This document shows positions 8,556-17,800 of a stretch of DNA of 60,617 bases, one piece after another. The position numbers were made by a program, and so were the translations under genes. This stretch comes from Verrucomicrobiota bacterium (GTDB lineage Bacteria > Verrucomicrobiota > Verrucomicrobiia > Chthoniobacterales > Terrimicrobiaceae): positions 1 to 60,617 of the forward strand of contig JAGWWS010000017.1 in assembly GCA_018970255.1 (NCBI GenBank). The letters are read 5' to 3'. Within the stretch, counting starts at the first letter, position 1, and each line of letters begins with the position of its first letter. The notes under the pieces were generated by a model. It saw only the letters and a program-made list of their open reading frames with translations. It had not been told where the DNA came from and searched no databases.

Positions 8556-9257
8556 ATGCCCGCCGAGCCCGACGCCGCAAAAACCGGCGACACCCGCCTC
8601 CACGACCCCTGCTATGTCAACGCCCTCTCGCACTTCTACCGCGGGGAACTCGGCCGCATCATGGTCTGGCGCCAGCGTCTCGATGTGACCACCACCTGGG
8701 CGATCACCACCAGCACGACGATCATCGGCTTCGCCTTCTCGCTCCGCGAGGTCCCGCACATCATTTTCTTTTTCAACCTCGCCCTCGTCTGGATCATGCT
8801 GTGGATCGAGGCGCGGCGATACCGGTTCTACGACGCCTTCCGCGGCCGCGTGCGCATGCTCGAATCCCACTTCCTCGTCCCGATGGTTTCCCAAAGCCCG
8901 AAAATCCTCGACGGCGAGTGGCGGCGTCTCGTTTGCGAGGACCTGATCCTGCCCTCGTTCAAAATCACGCGGCTCGAGGCGCTCGGTCGGCGCATCAAGC
9001 GCAACTACGCCTTCATCTTCGGCATCGTGCTGTTCGCCTGGACGCTGAAAATTTTTCTCCACACCCCGAAGCCGATCGAATCCTTCGGCGATTTCTACAG
9101 CGCGCTCGCCGTGCAGGAATTGCCCGCCTGGCTGGCGTTCGCATTCTACGCCGGCACGATCGTCGCCTCGCTGGTCCTGCTCGTGCTCGTCCTGCGCACC
9201 AGCAGCGAGGAGGTCGGCGAATTCGGCAACACCCGCAGCCCGCTATGGAGGAACTGA
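8556..9257 (+). CDS. DUF2270 family integral membrane protein
   Basis: A 233-residue protein matching the DUF2270 family by its whole pattern. The start is soluble ('NALSHFYRGELGRIMVWRQR'). Two close membrane segments follow ('TTWAITTSTTIIGFAFSL' and 'IIFFFNLALVWIMLWIEA'), then a basic loop 'RRYRFYDAFRGRVRMLE', 'HFLVPMV', and two further membrane segments near the C-terminus ('IFGIVLFAWTLKIFLHTP' and 'FAFYAGTIVASLVLLVLVL'). No biochemical role is established for the family. The gene starts one base after the rhomboid-like stop, and its last 13 bases overlap the start of mazG, so all three are probably one translationally linked operon. Confidence 0.8.
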   Translation: MPAEPDAAKTGDTRLHDPCYVNALSHFYRGELGRIMVWRQRLDVTTTWAITTSTTIIGFAFSLREVPHIIFFFNLALVWIMLWIEARRYRFYDAFRGRVRMLESHFLVPMVSQSPKILDGEWRRLVCEDLILPSFKITRLEALGRRIKRNYAFIFGIVLFAWTLKIFLHTPKPIESFGDFYSALAVQELPAWLAFAFYAGTIVASLVLLVLVLRTSSEEVGEFGNTRSPLWRN

Positions 9258-10024
9258 ACGGCGTCGAACGTCTCGGGGCGATCGTCGCGCGCCTGCGTGC
9301 GCCCGGCGGATGCCCCTGGGACCGCGAGCAAACCCACTCCTCGCTCCGCCCCCTCCTCATCGAGGAATGCCACGAAGTCATCGAGGCGATCGACCTCGGC
9401 GACGATGCGAATTTGCGCGAGGAACTGGGCGACCTCCTGCTCCATGTCGTCATGCACTCCGAGATGGGCCGCGAGCGCGGCGCCTTCGATTTCGCACAGG
9501 TTGCCGATGGCATTTGCGAAAAAATGGTCCGCCGGCACCCGCATGTCTTCGGCGACGCCGAAGCCTCCGACTCCGCCGCCGTCCTCAAGCAATGGGAGGA
9601 AATCAAGCGCTTGGAAAAAAGCGGCAAGCCGCCCGCGGGAATCCTCGACGGGGTTTCCAAATCCCTGCCCGCCCTGCTCCGCGCGCAAGAGGCCCAGAAG
9701 AAAGCCGCCCGCGTTGGATTCGATTGGTCGGACCCCGAACCTGTCTTTGAAAAGATTTCCGAGGAAACCGCCGAGGTCCGCGGGGCCATGGCGGCCGGCG
9801 ACCGCCCCGCTTTGGAAGCCGAACTCGGCGACCTCCTCTTCAGCGTGGTGAATCTCGCCCGCAAGCTCGGCGTCGATGCCGAGACCGCCCTCTCCGGTTC
9901 CACGCGCCGCTTCATCTCGCGCTTCCGGTCCATCGAGCGCCGGCTCGAAGCCGAAGGCCGCAGGGTGGGGGACACGCCCCTGGCGGAACTCGACCGCCTC
10001 TGGGAACTCGCAAAAAACGACTGA
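9245..10024 (+). CDS. mazG: Nucleoside triphosphate pyrophosphohydrolase MazG
   Basis: A 259-residue two-domain MazG. It hydrolyses (d)NTPs to the monophosphate and pyrophosphate, cleaning damaged or excess nucleotides and lowering ppGpp in some species. The first domain shows 'GGCPWDREQTHSSLRP', the metal-binding 'LLIEECHEVIEAID' and 'LREELGDLLLHVVMH'. The second domain repeats the pattern with 'EKISEETAEVRGAM' and 'LEAELGDLLFSVVNLARKLG'. The ExxE...ExxD metal residues are intact in both halves. ATG 9245 lies inside the end of the DUF2270 gene in another frame and puts homology at residue 8. The identification is secure and the length is typical. Confidence 0.94.
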   Translation: MEELNGVERLGAIVARLRAPGGCPWDREQTHSSLRPLLIEECHEVIEAIDLGDDANLREELGDLLLHVVMHSEMGRERGAFDFAQVADGICEKMVRRHPHVFGDAEASDSAAVLKQWEEIKRLEKSGKPPAGILDGVSKSLPALLRAQEAQKKAARVGFDWSDPEPVFEKISEETAEVRGAMAAGDRPALEAELGDLLFSVVNLARKLGVDAETALSGSTRRFISRFRSIERRLEAEGRRVGDTPLAELDRLWELAKND

Positions 10025-10034
10025 GCCGCCGCGC

Positions 10035-10988
10035 ATGCCCACCCCAGTGAAGCTCAGTGTGCTCGATTTCGGCTGGCGTGGTTACGAACCCCCGTTCATC
10101 CACTCCTACGCGGCCTGCACGGGCGGATCGGTTCTCACAAATCTCAAAAAAGTTCCCGCCGGCCCGGTCCTGATTGTTCTTCGAAAAACCAATCTCCGCC
10201 GAGCCTCGGCCGCGATCGATGAGCTTCGCAAGCGCGGCTCAAAAATTCTCATCGCGCTTGCTGGCACTTCCTCGCACGACATCGCCAACACGCTCGGCGA
10301 CACTACCCGCTGGGAGTTTTTCCGCTCGATTTGTTCGCGTTGCGATCTGGCGTTGGCGCAGGTGGAAGACCTTGTTCCGTTCTTTAACGAGGCCGGATCG
10401 CCGCGCACCGAGTTCCTTCCCATTCCGATCGATTTTGAATCCGCCCCGGCGCCCAAACCCCTCGCCGAGCTTCGGGGAATTTTCGTCGGCACCCGCGAGT
10501 TTCGCATACCCGCGCGACGGCACCTCGAAGCCGTCACCCACGCCGACTCGCTTTCCCGCCGGCTTCAGATCCCGCTCGCCGTGTTGAACTCCGAGGGTCG
10601 TGATGGCGGAATGATTCTGAAGGATTTTCAACGCCGAAACCCCCTCTTCTACATCATCGAGGCGCCAATCACCCGCAGCGACTTTCTCGATGTCCTCCGC
10701 CTGCACCGCATCGTGTGGCAACTCGACACCACTTCCGCCCCGGGGCGCATCGCATCGGACTCGATTCTTTGCGGCCTGCCGTGTGTCGGCGGAAATGGCA
10801 CTGCCGAGAGGCTTGCCTTCCCAGCGGTTTGCGGTCCGCGCCCCGCGCCCCAACTCCTCGAATCCGCCGAGCGTCTGCTCACGGACGATGCATTTTGGAG
10901 CGAGACGGTCGGGTTTTCCCGGGAAAAAACTCGTGCCGAGTTGGCTTATGGGGCTGTTTCTGCCCGGATTTCGGCCCTTTTGGGGTAG
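10035..10988 (+). CDS. Putative glycosyltransferase-like protein
   Basis: A 317-residue soluble protein, first ATG ten bases after the mazG stop. I do not recognise a named family with certainty. The second half looks like a GT-B fold donor site: 'LRGIFVGTREFRIPARRHLE' opens the C-terminal domain, and 'DSILCGLPCVGGNGTAERLA' is the usual late turn with an acidic residue contacting the sugar nucleotide. The first half has 'VLIVLRKTNLRRASAAIDEL' and a region rich in small residues that could be a Rossmann domain. There is no signal peptide. It could glycosylate a cell surface component or be a non-catalytic relative. Codon use is less GC-rich than mazG, and the region after it turns sharply AT-rich, so it may mark the edge of an acquired segment. 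Confidence 0.5.
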   Translation: MPTPVKLSVLDFGWRGYEPPFIHSYAACTGGSVLTNLKKVPAGPVLIVLRKTNLRRASAAIDELRKRGSKILIALAGTSSHDIANTLGDTTRWEFFRSICSRCDLALAQVEDLVPFFNEAGSPRTEFLPIPIDFESAPAPKPLAELRGIFVGTREFRIPARRHLEAVTHADSLSRRLQIPLAVLNSEGRDGGMILKDFQRRNPLFYIIEAPITRSDFLDVLRLHRIVWQLDTTSAPGRIASDSILCGLPCVGGNGTAERLAFPAVCGPRPAPQLLESAERLLTDDAFWSETVGFSREKTRAELAYGAVSARISALLG

Positions 10989-11051
10989 GTCGAAATTTTT
11001 TCAAAAAAATTCTGCAAGATTCGTAAATTTTTGCGTCTACAGGGTGCAGAC

Positions 11052-11081
11052 TTGCACAGTGCTGTCTGTTGTCAGTATAGA
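11052..11081 (+). promoter_or_regulatory. Sigma-70-type promoter of the small RHH gene (leaderless)
   Basis: TTGCAC at 11052-11057 and TATAGA at 11076-11081 are separated by 18 bases. The ATG of the following gene is at 11090, only eight bases beyond the -10 box. Transcription would start at or next to the start codon, giving a leaderless mRNA. No Shine-Dalgarno sequence is present, which agrees. Confidence 0.65.
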
Positions 11082-11089
11082 ATAAATAT

Positions 11090-11287
11090 ATGCCACGACC
11101 ACGCCGCCTAAACGAGCCGGTAAAGCTCAACTTACTCATCGATCGCGCGTCGAAAGACAAGGCTCGCCAACTCGCCGAAGAGCGCGGGATCAGCGTAAGC
11201 CGGCTGTTTGAAGCGTTGCTGGCAAATGTTCAGCCGGCCGCTGTGGAAATCACTGAGACGGCCTCGCCTGAAAGCGAAGCAGCTTGA
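11090..11287 (+). CDS. Small ribbon-helix-helix-like DNA-binding protein
   Basis: A 65-residue protein with the layout of a CopG/Arc-type repressor: a basic arm 'MPRPRRLNE', a short strand 'VKLNLLID', helix A 'SKDKARQLAEERG', and helix B 'SVSRLFEALLANV'. The tail is acidic. Such proteins bind DNA as dimers, the paired strands entering the major groove. It has its own promoter, which predicts a leaderless transcript. The convergent gene at 11342-11644 has the same 'KLNL' strand and a matching 'SISQLFEDLV' helix, so the two are paralogues. No toxin gene is adjacent, so an antitoxin role has no support here. The target is unknown; autoregulation or control of the large amylase-like gene nearby is possible. 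Confidence 0.65.
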   Translation: MPRPRRLNEPVKLNLLIDRASKDKARQLAEERGISVSRLFEALLANVQPAAVEITETASPESEAA

Positions 11288-11341
11288 TTATCTCGCAGGG
11301 TCGCAGTCTCACCCTGCAAAAAATACGCCTCTCGTAATTTT

Positions 11342-11644
11342 TCAGTAACCCTGCGGCGTGCCGTAGGGAGAAGGATGCATCGGGTAGGGCGGCATTTGAA
11401 CCGGAACCGCCGGGTAGGGTTGCGGTTGTGCGTAGGTGACCGGAGCTGGTGCTGGTGCGGGAGGAGCAGGGGGCGTTTGGGGTTGATTCTGCCTCTGCCA
11501 CTCGGCTTCCACGAGGTCCTCGAACAACTGGGAAATCGACCGGCGGCGCTTCAGCGCGATTTCGTCGGCCCATTGGCGAACTTCCGGATGCATGGTGAGG
11601 TTCAATTTGCCGCGGAGGGCGTTTTCGGGTTTGCGACGTCTCAT
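11342..11644 (-). CDS. Ribbon-helix-helix-like protein with proline-rich tail
   Basis: A 100-residue protein. Residues 1-50 repeat the small RHH-like fold seen in the convergent gene: basic 'MRRRKPENALR', strand 'GKLNLTMHP', helix 'VRQWADEIALKRR', helix 'SISQLFEDLVEAEWQRQ'. From residue 51 the chain is a disordered tail rich in Pro, Ala, Tyr and Gln ('PAPAPAPVTYAQPQPYPAVP'). The tail could mediate self-association or protein contacts, which is rare for this fold. The gene has a strong promoter upstream and points away from the giant amylase-like gene, so the two share a divergent control region of about 210 bases. Its 3' end is 54 bases from the end of its paralogue. Function unknown beyond likely DNA binding. 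Confidence 0.65.
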   Translation of the reverse strand: MRRRKPENALRGKLNLTMHPEVRQWADEIALKRRRSISQLFEDLVEAEWQRQNQPQTPPAPPAPAPAPVTYAQPQPYPAVPVQMPPYPMHPSPYGTPQGY

Positions 11645-11668
11645 TTGTTATTTAGTTGAATAATCTGT

Positions 11669-11697
11669 TTTATACGCCGATAAAAATTCCTGAGCAA
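11669..11697 (-). promoter_or_regulatory. Sigma-70-type promoter for the proline-tailed RHH gene
   Basis: Read on the minus strand, TTGCTC (11692-11697) and TATAAA (11669-11674) are spaced by 17 bases, close to consensus. The start codon is at 11644, leaving a leader of about 18-20 bases without a clear Shine-Dalgarno sequence. Confidence 0.7.
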
Positions 11698-11855
11698 GTT
11701 TTTTCTCAAAAATTAAACTGTTCAAAACTTTGCCCTTGGTTCGGTGAGGACCCGTGCGTAACGTCGATAGAGAAAACCTCCTCACATTTGAACAAATCTG
11801 TTCGCAGGGTGGTCGAATCACCAAGAACAGCTGCAACCCGAAAACCCCAATCCCC

Positions 11856-14800
11856 ATGCTTCCAACCCGCCCACGATTCGGCGCATTGACGCTGTTGCTC
11901 GTGGCATTCTTCTGCCTGATGCCCGGGTTCGCGCGCGCGGAAGCTTTGTTGCAATTGTTCCAGATGTCCTACATGGACATCGCCAAAAAAATGCCGGAAC
12001 TCGCGGAAGCTGGCTACACCGCTCTCTGGCTACCGCCGCCCACAAAGGGCTCTGGCGGTCTCTCCGTCGGCTACGACCTTTGGGACCCGTTTGATTTCGG
12101 CTCGAAGGACCAGCGCAGCACAGTCCGCACCCGCTACGGCACCGAGGCCGAGTTGATGCACATGATTGAAGTGGCCCACCGCTTCGGTATCCGGATCTAC
12201 TTCGACAATATTATGAACCACCGGGCATTCGACATTCCCGGTTTTAACGAAACGACCCCCACCGGCGGGGAGGGGCAGGATGAACTTTATCCCGGCATGG
12301 TTCCGGAGGATTTCCATCTTCGGAAAACCGAAGACGGCTTCTATCGCAAGTGGGATAACACGCGTGACTGGCAAAGCGCTTGGCAGGTCCAAAACCTCGG
12401 CCTTTCCGACCTCATCGACATCGCCCACGAAACGCCAAACGCCAACCACGGTTTCAGCGAGGGATCGACTCACCCGAAATACTCGTTCGTCCGCGACCTG
12501 AATCGGCCGGAGCAATACGATCAGGACAAGGACGGCAAACGAATCTACTTCGGTTGGCTGATCGACCGCGCACGAACGGCATTAGGCTCGAATGCCACTA
12601 CGGAGCAACTTCGCGCTCATGCCACCCAATACATCCGAGACAACCGCGCGGCCTATGTCGAAGATGTCGGCGCTTACCTCATTCGGGCCGTTCGTTTCAA
12701 AATGGACCGCCTGAAAATCGACGGACTTCGCCTCGATGCCGTCAAACACGTGCCGGATTATTTCTACGGCCAGATGTCTGGCGCGAATAAAGACTCCTCG
12801 GATGCCGGTTACCTCGGCGGCGCCCAGCTGCAGTTCAACATATCACGCGGCTTCACGGACTCGAACCACCGCGACTCTGTCTTCGAAGACAAACGCGGCC
12901 GCGACGATGCGATGATGTTCGGTGAGCACTTGGGCCAACCGCCCGGCTACGGTGGATATTGGGATTCCGGAATGCGGCTCGTGGATAACGATCTCCGCTC
13001 CCTTCTGAACAATCGCCTCGGGAATCCCGGTGCCACGCTGGCTGGCCTCGATGCCTCTGGAGCTGGTGGTTTTCCCGCCAGCCTCGGTGTCACGCACGCA
13101 AACAGTCACGATAGTGATTTCGCCGCTCAAAAAGAGTGGCAGCACGCTTACTACATGTTCCGTGAGGGGATGGGGCTTGTTTACACCGATGGCTACTACA
13201 AGGCTGGAACGCTCGGTGAATCCGGCGGTGCGTTTCCCCGCCACGCGAACACGAATTTCCTCGGCCAGTTCGGCGACCCGCGCATCCCGAACATCATGAG
13301 ATTGCACAACGATTTTTCCCGCGGTCTTCAGCAGGGGCGCTGGGCGGACGGCGATTTCCTCGCCTTCGAGCGTCGCGACAACAGAGACAAATTCGGAAAC
13401 ACCCGCAGCGGCACTGCCAGCGAGGAAATCACGATGATCGCGATGTTCAATGACAACACCGCGCAAGGCCAGTCGCGCCCCATCACCTCGAGCTTCTGGT
13501 CCGGCGCCTACCTCTGGCAATACGCCGAGGGCCCGAATGGTTCCTTCATGGGCGGATTTTACAAATACGCCGGCGAACTCGGCACCGTCGTCGTTCCGCC
13601 CGGCGGTTACTATCTCTTCAGCTGGCGCACGCCGGAACTCTCGACCCTGTGGCCGCAAGCCGCTGTGACGTTCCACCAAAACGGACAGGAAGTGAACCGC
13701 ATCACCGTCACTCGCAAGGACGGTCCAGATGGCGACCAGTCGTTCAATCCCTACGGCCTCCAAAACCGCGGCTATCCCGCAGGTGTCACTCCGCCGAAGT
13801 ATACCTATCAAACCACTGTGCCTGTTGTGAAAAGCGGCAACTTCACCATCCTGGCGCGTGCCGACGGATCCGCCGAAAACATCTGGCTCAAACTCAATGG
13901 CGGCATCGATTTGAACGGCACCGTTCCGCAGGGAGTCACTGATCCTGGCAAGCGCGACCACCAGCCAGGCGTCTACAGCGACATTTGGGTCGGCTACGAA
14001 CAACCCGCATTCCACGAGCGCCAACACGCGGAGAAATTCGCAGCCAAAGACACCACGCGGTGCCAGATTGGTTCACCCGGTGCGGAGACCTACGTCAAAA
14101 CCATTGGCGGAAATCTCACCATCAATAACGGCCCTGCGAACGCGAACAACTACGGCAACGCCAGCGGAACCCAGGCATCCTGGATCTACCACGATCCCGA
14201 TGACAATGTGGGTGGAATTTCCACTCCTCCGAAGCAATTTGATGACTCCGGATCAAACATCGTCATTTGGGCAAAAAGCAATTCTGTCGGTGGTGGTTTC
14301 AAAGCCTTCGTCTACTACACGGTCGACGGTTCATTCCCGGAAGGCGCGGGTGGTTATGGTCGCGGATCAACCCGCGTTGCAGAACTAAATTGGCGCCACA
14401 ACCAAGGCGCTGACGACTGGTGGGGATCGGTCAACATTCCGAAGCCAACCGCCGGAGCTCAGTTCGCCTACAAGATTGGTTTCTACAGGACTGGCGCGAG
14501 CTCCATTTGGCCCAGCGGTCCCTCGCAGGTGGATACCAAAAAACGCATGCTCACCACTTTCCGCGTTGAAAATTTCAACCCCACAACGGTGCAGTTTTTC
14601 CCGCACAACGACTATGCCCGCGTTCCGACGATCGGCGCAGATTACACCGACTGGCCATGGGACATGCAAACCGGCCTTCCCGAGGGCTTCCATGTCGTCC
14701 GTGCGCGCGCACATCTGAATCGCGATCAAAATTCCGGCACCCCCCTCTACAACACCTTCACTCAAGTTTTCTATTACGACGCGCTCACGCCTAACGGCAC

Positions 14801-17800
14801 CCTCCTCTGGCCGCAAAACAACGGCGACACTGTCGGCGGTTCCAGCTACGAGCTTGTCCTACGCACGGACAAGACCGTTGAGGAGGTCTGGTTCCACATC
14901 GATGACTCCGACGATGGAAACGACGATGCCACCATGGAAATTCAAAACGGCAACGGCGCCGGCTTCGAACCTTTCGACGATGCCAACCAAAATGGCGTGC
15001 GGGATTCGGGCGAAGATTTCACCGATCTCGATGGCGATGGCCAATATGATGCGGCGCTAACCTCCGCTTGGAGCCAAGCCACGCAAAATAATTCCATCAA
15101 CCTGCCGGGCCAGAAGGAATGGCGTTTCCGCTACAATAACATCCCTGCAAGCGGCGAGGCCTCGATTCGAATCCGCCTCCTTGAGCCCTCCTCCTCGCGC
15201 AATCTCTTCCTCGATCCGACTACGGCGCACACCACTGAGGTCGTTCGCACCGTCCAGACCCGTGGCCCTGACCAACGCGTGAATATTGCCTGGCCCCAGC
15301 GCGACGGCGACCGAGTCGATGACAACTACACGATGAAGGTTTACTTCACGAAGGCCCTCGCCGACGGAATCAACGAGGAAACCCTCAAACAGCGCTTCAC
15401 CTTCTCCATCGCCAGCACGGAAAACGGCAGCAACCGGGACGCCGTTGTTCAAAGTCGCTCGAACTTCATTATCAATTACCACGCCAACGACCAATTTCAC
15501 GAACTCGCGATCCCGCTGCCGAATCTTTACAACGACATCCCGGATTTCCTCCACACCCTCACGGTCACCTACACTTTCCCCGACAACCGTGAGCTTGAGG
15601 CCATCCGCAAGGTTAGGGCTAACCCCAGCACGAAGCCTTTCGTTCGCATCACCCGGCCGTCCGAAGTTGGCTCCGATGGCCGTCCCACCGAGATCATTTT
15701 GCCCGACCGCCCCGGTGCGGACCAACTCCTTTACTCGGTCCGCGTGGAAACCAACTCCACTGTCGGAAACCTCACTCTCACTGGAAACCCGGCCATCACA
15801 TTGTTCGAGGAGCCTTTCACGGATTCCAACAGCAACGGCGTCTGGGACGACCAAGAGCCATCCACCGACACCAATAAAAATAACCAGTGGGATTCCGCCG
15901 AAAGCTTCACGGATACAAATACGAACGGAATTTGGGATCTCGGCGAGGCATTTACAGATACCAACAACAACGGCGTCCGGGATCCTGCGGAGTCCTACAC
16001 AGACCTCAACAACAACAACCAATTCGACACCGGCGAGGGCTTCTTCGATCTAAACGACAACAAACTCCGCGACCCCGCTGAACCTTTCACGGACACCAAC
16101 GCCAACGGCACCCGCGAAGGAACCAAAGTCACCGTCAGCGGAAACACCAAAACCTGGGACTTCAGCTGGAACATCACTGCGCCCGGAACCTACCTCCTTA
16201 CCGCCACCGCCACTCTCAACAGCCAGTCCACATCCACCGCGCGCAACGCCCGCGTCCTGCTCCGCCAAATCGTCGATTCCGATCTCAATCAAAGCAACGA
16301 CGATGACCACGACGGCCTCATCGACATCGACGAGACGAACAAAAAAGATCTCCCCGCAACCAATGCGGAGACTTGGAGCAACGGTGATGTCCACATCCAC
16401 CGCGCCTCCGGGTTGACATTACCGACCTCGCCCGATTCCGACGGCGATGGTCTTCCCGATGGCCTCGAGGTCGGTTGGCGCGTAGCCGGTAACCTGACCA
16501 ACAATTCCACCGATACCAACGGCGATGGCATCAAGAATTTCGTTCCCGATCTCGACCCGCCATTCTACGCGGTCGTCTCAAACAACGGCAAAGTCCCCGG
16601 AGTGGGTTCCCTCAACCAAGGCGACGACCGCGCGCGCCAAGCCGCCGGTTCGGTGACCGATCCCGCCAAAGCGGATACTGACGGCGATGGAATTTCCGAT
16701 GGAATCGAGGATGCGAATATCAATGGCTGGACAGACGGCGACGGTGTCTCCATGCAACCAACTTGGGAACCTTGGCTGGAGCGCGCCTGGCCAAACAACA
16801 AGATCGATGCCGGCGAAACTTGGACCGAGACGAGCCCCACCAAGCCGGATTGCGACGAGGACGCTTTGCAGGATGGCTTCGGTGAGGACAAAAACTTCAA
16901 CGGATTCATTGACGGCGATACCAACAAGGACCGCAACCACAACACCGGCGAACTCTGGTCCGAAACCGACCCCCTGAAATCCGATTCCGATGGAGACGGC
17001 CTACCAGATGGCTGGGAGGTTCAATACGGCCTAGACCCGCTCGACGACGGGGCCTTCAGCAAGCGCCTCGACGGTCAGGGTAATGTCAACAATGGCCCGA
17101 ACGGCGACCCGGACAACGACGGCTTCAACAACGCCGCCGAGCTTCTTGCGGGCACCCATCCCACCCAACCAACGATCATCGGCGGCGGCCAGGGCGAAGG
17201 CTCCATCTCGATCGGAAAATTCACCGACTGGGGCCATCAGGACCTTCTCGTTTTGGACGAGTATGGCGAAGGAAGCGCGCATTCCGCATCGGATGTTTAC
17301 CGCTCCTGGAACGATACCGATCACTCCCGCGACATGCTGTCTTTCTCCTTCCGCGATGGAGGAGAAATTCCCTCAGGCGGGGACGGTCGCGTCTACTTCC
17401 GCATCGATTTCCTCGACCTTGCGGACAACGCATGGCAGGGCGAGGTCGATGCCTACATCGTCATCGATACCGGCAACACAGCGGCCGGCGAGCGTTCGAT
17501 CCCGAACGAGGTGGACATCGCCACCGACATGCGCTGGGAAGCGGTGGTTGCTGTCTACGGGCAAAACTTCGGCTCCATTTTTGTGGACCGCAACTCGGCG
17601 CAAAACACCACCACCCAAACCCAAAATCCGGTTACAGAAGGCGGTGTCGAGTCCCGCAACTTTGGTGGACGCAACGAGGCTCAATGGTCGTCGCCATATG
17701 ACGCCGTGGAAATCGGCATTGAACGCCAGCACCTCAAGGACGCCGGGTGGCTCGGTGATCCGAATTCGCTGAACTTCCAGGTTTTCGTCACCAAGCCGAA

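Noticed and set aside
11297..11319. Inverted repeat GCAGGGT/ACCCTGC as a terminator between the RHH genes
   Set aside because: No T-tract follows the stem in either direction; the A-run lies on the wrong side.
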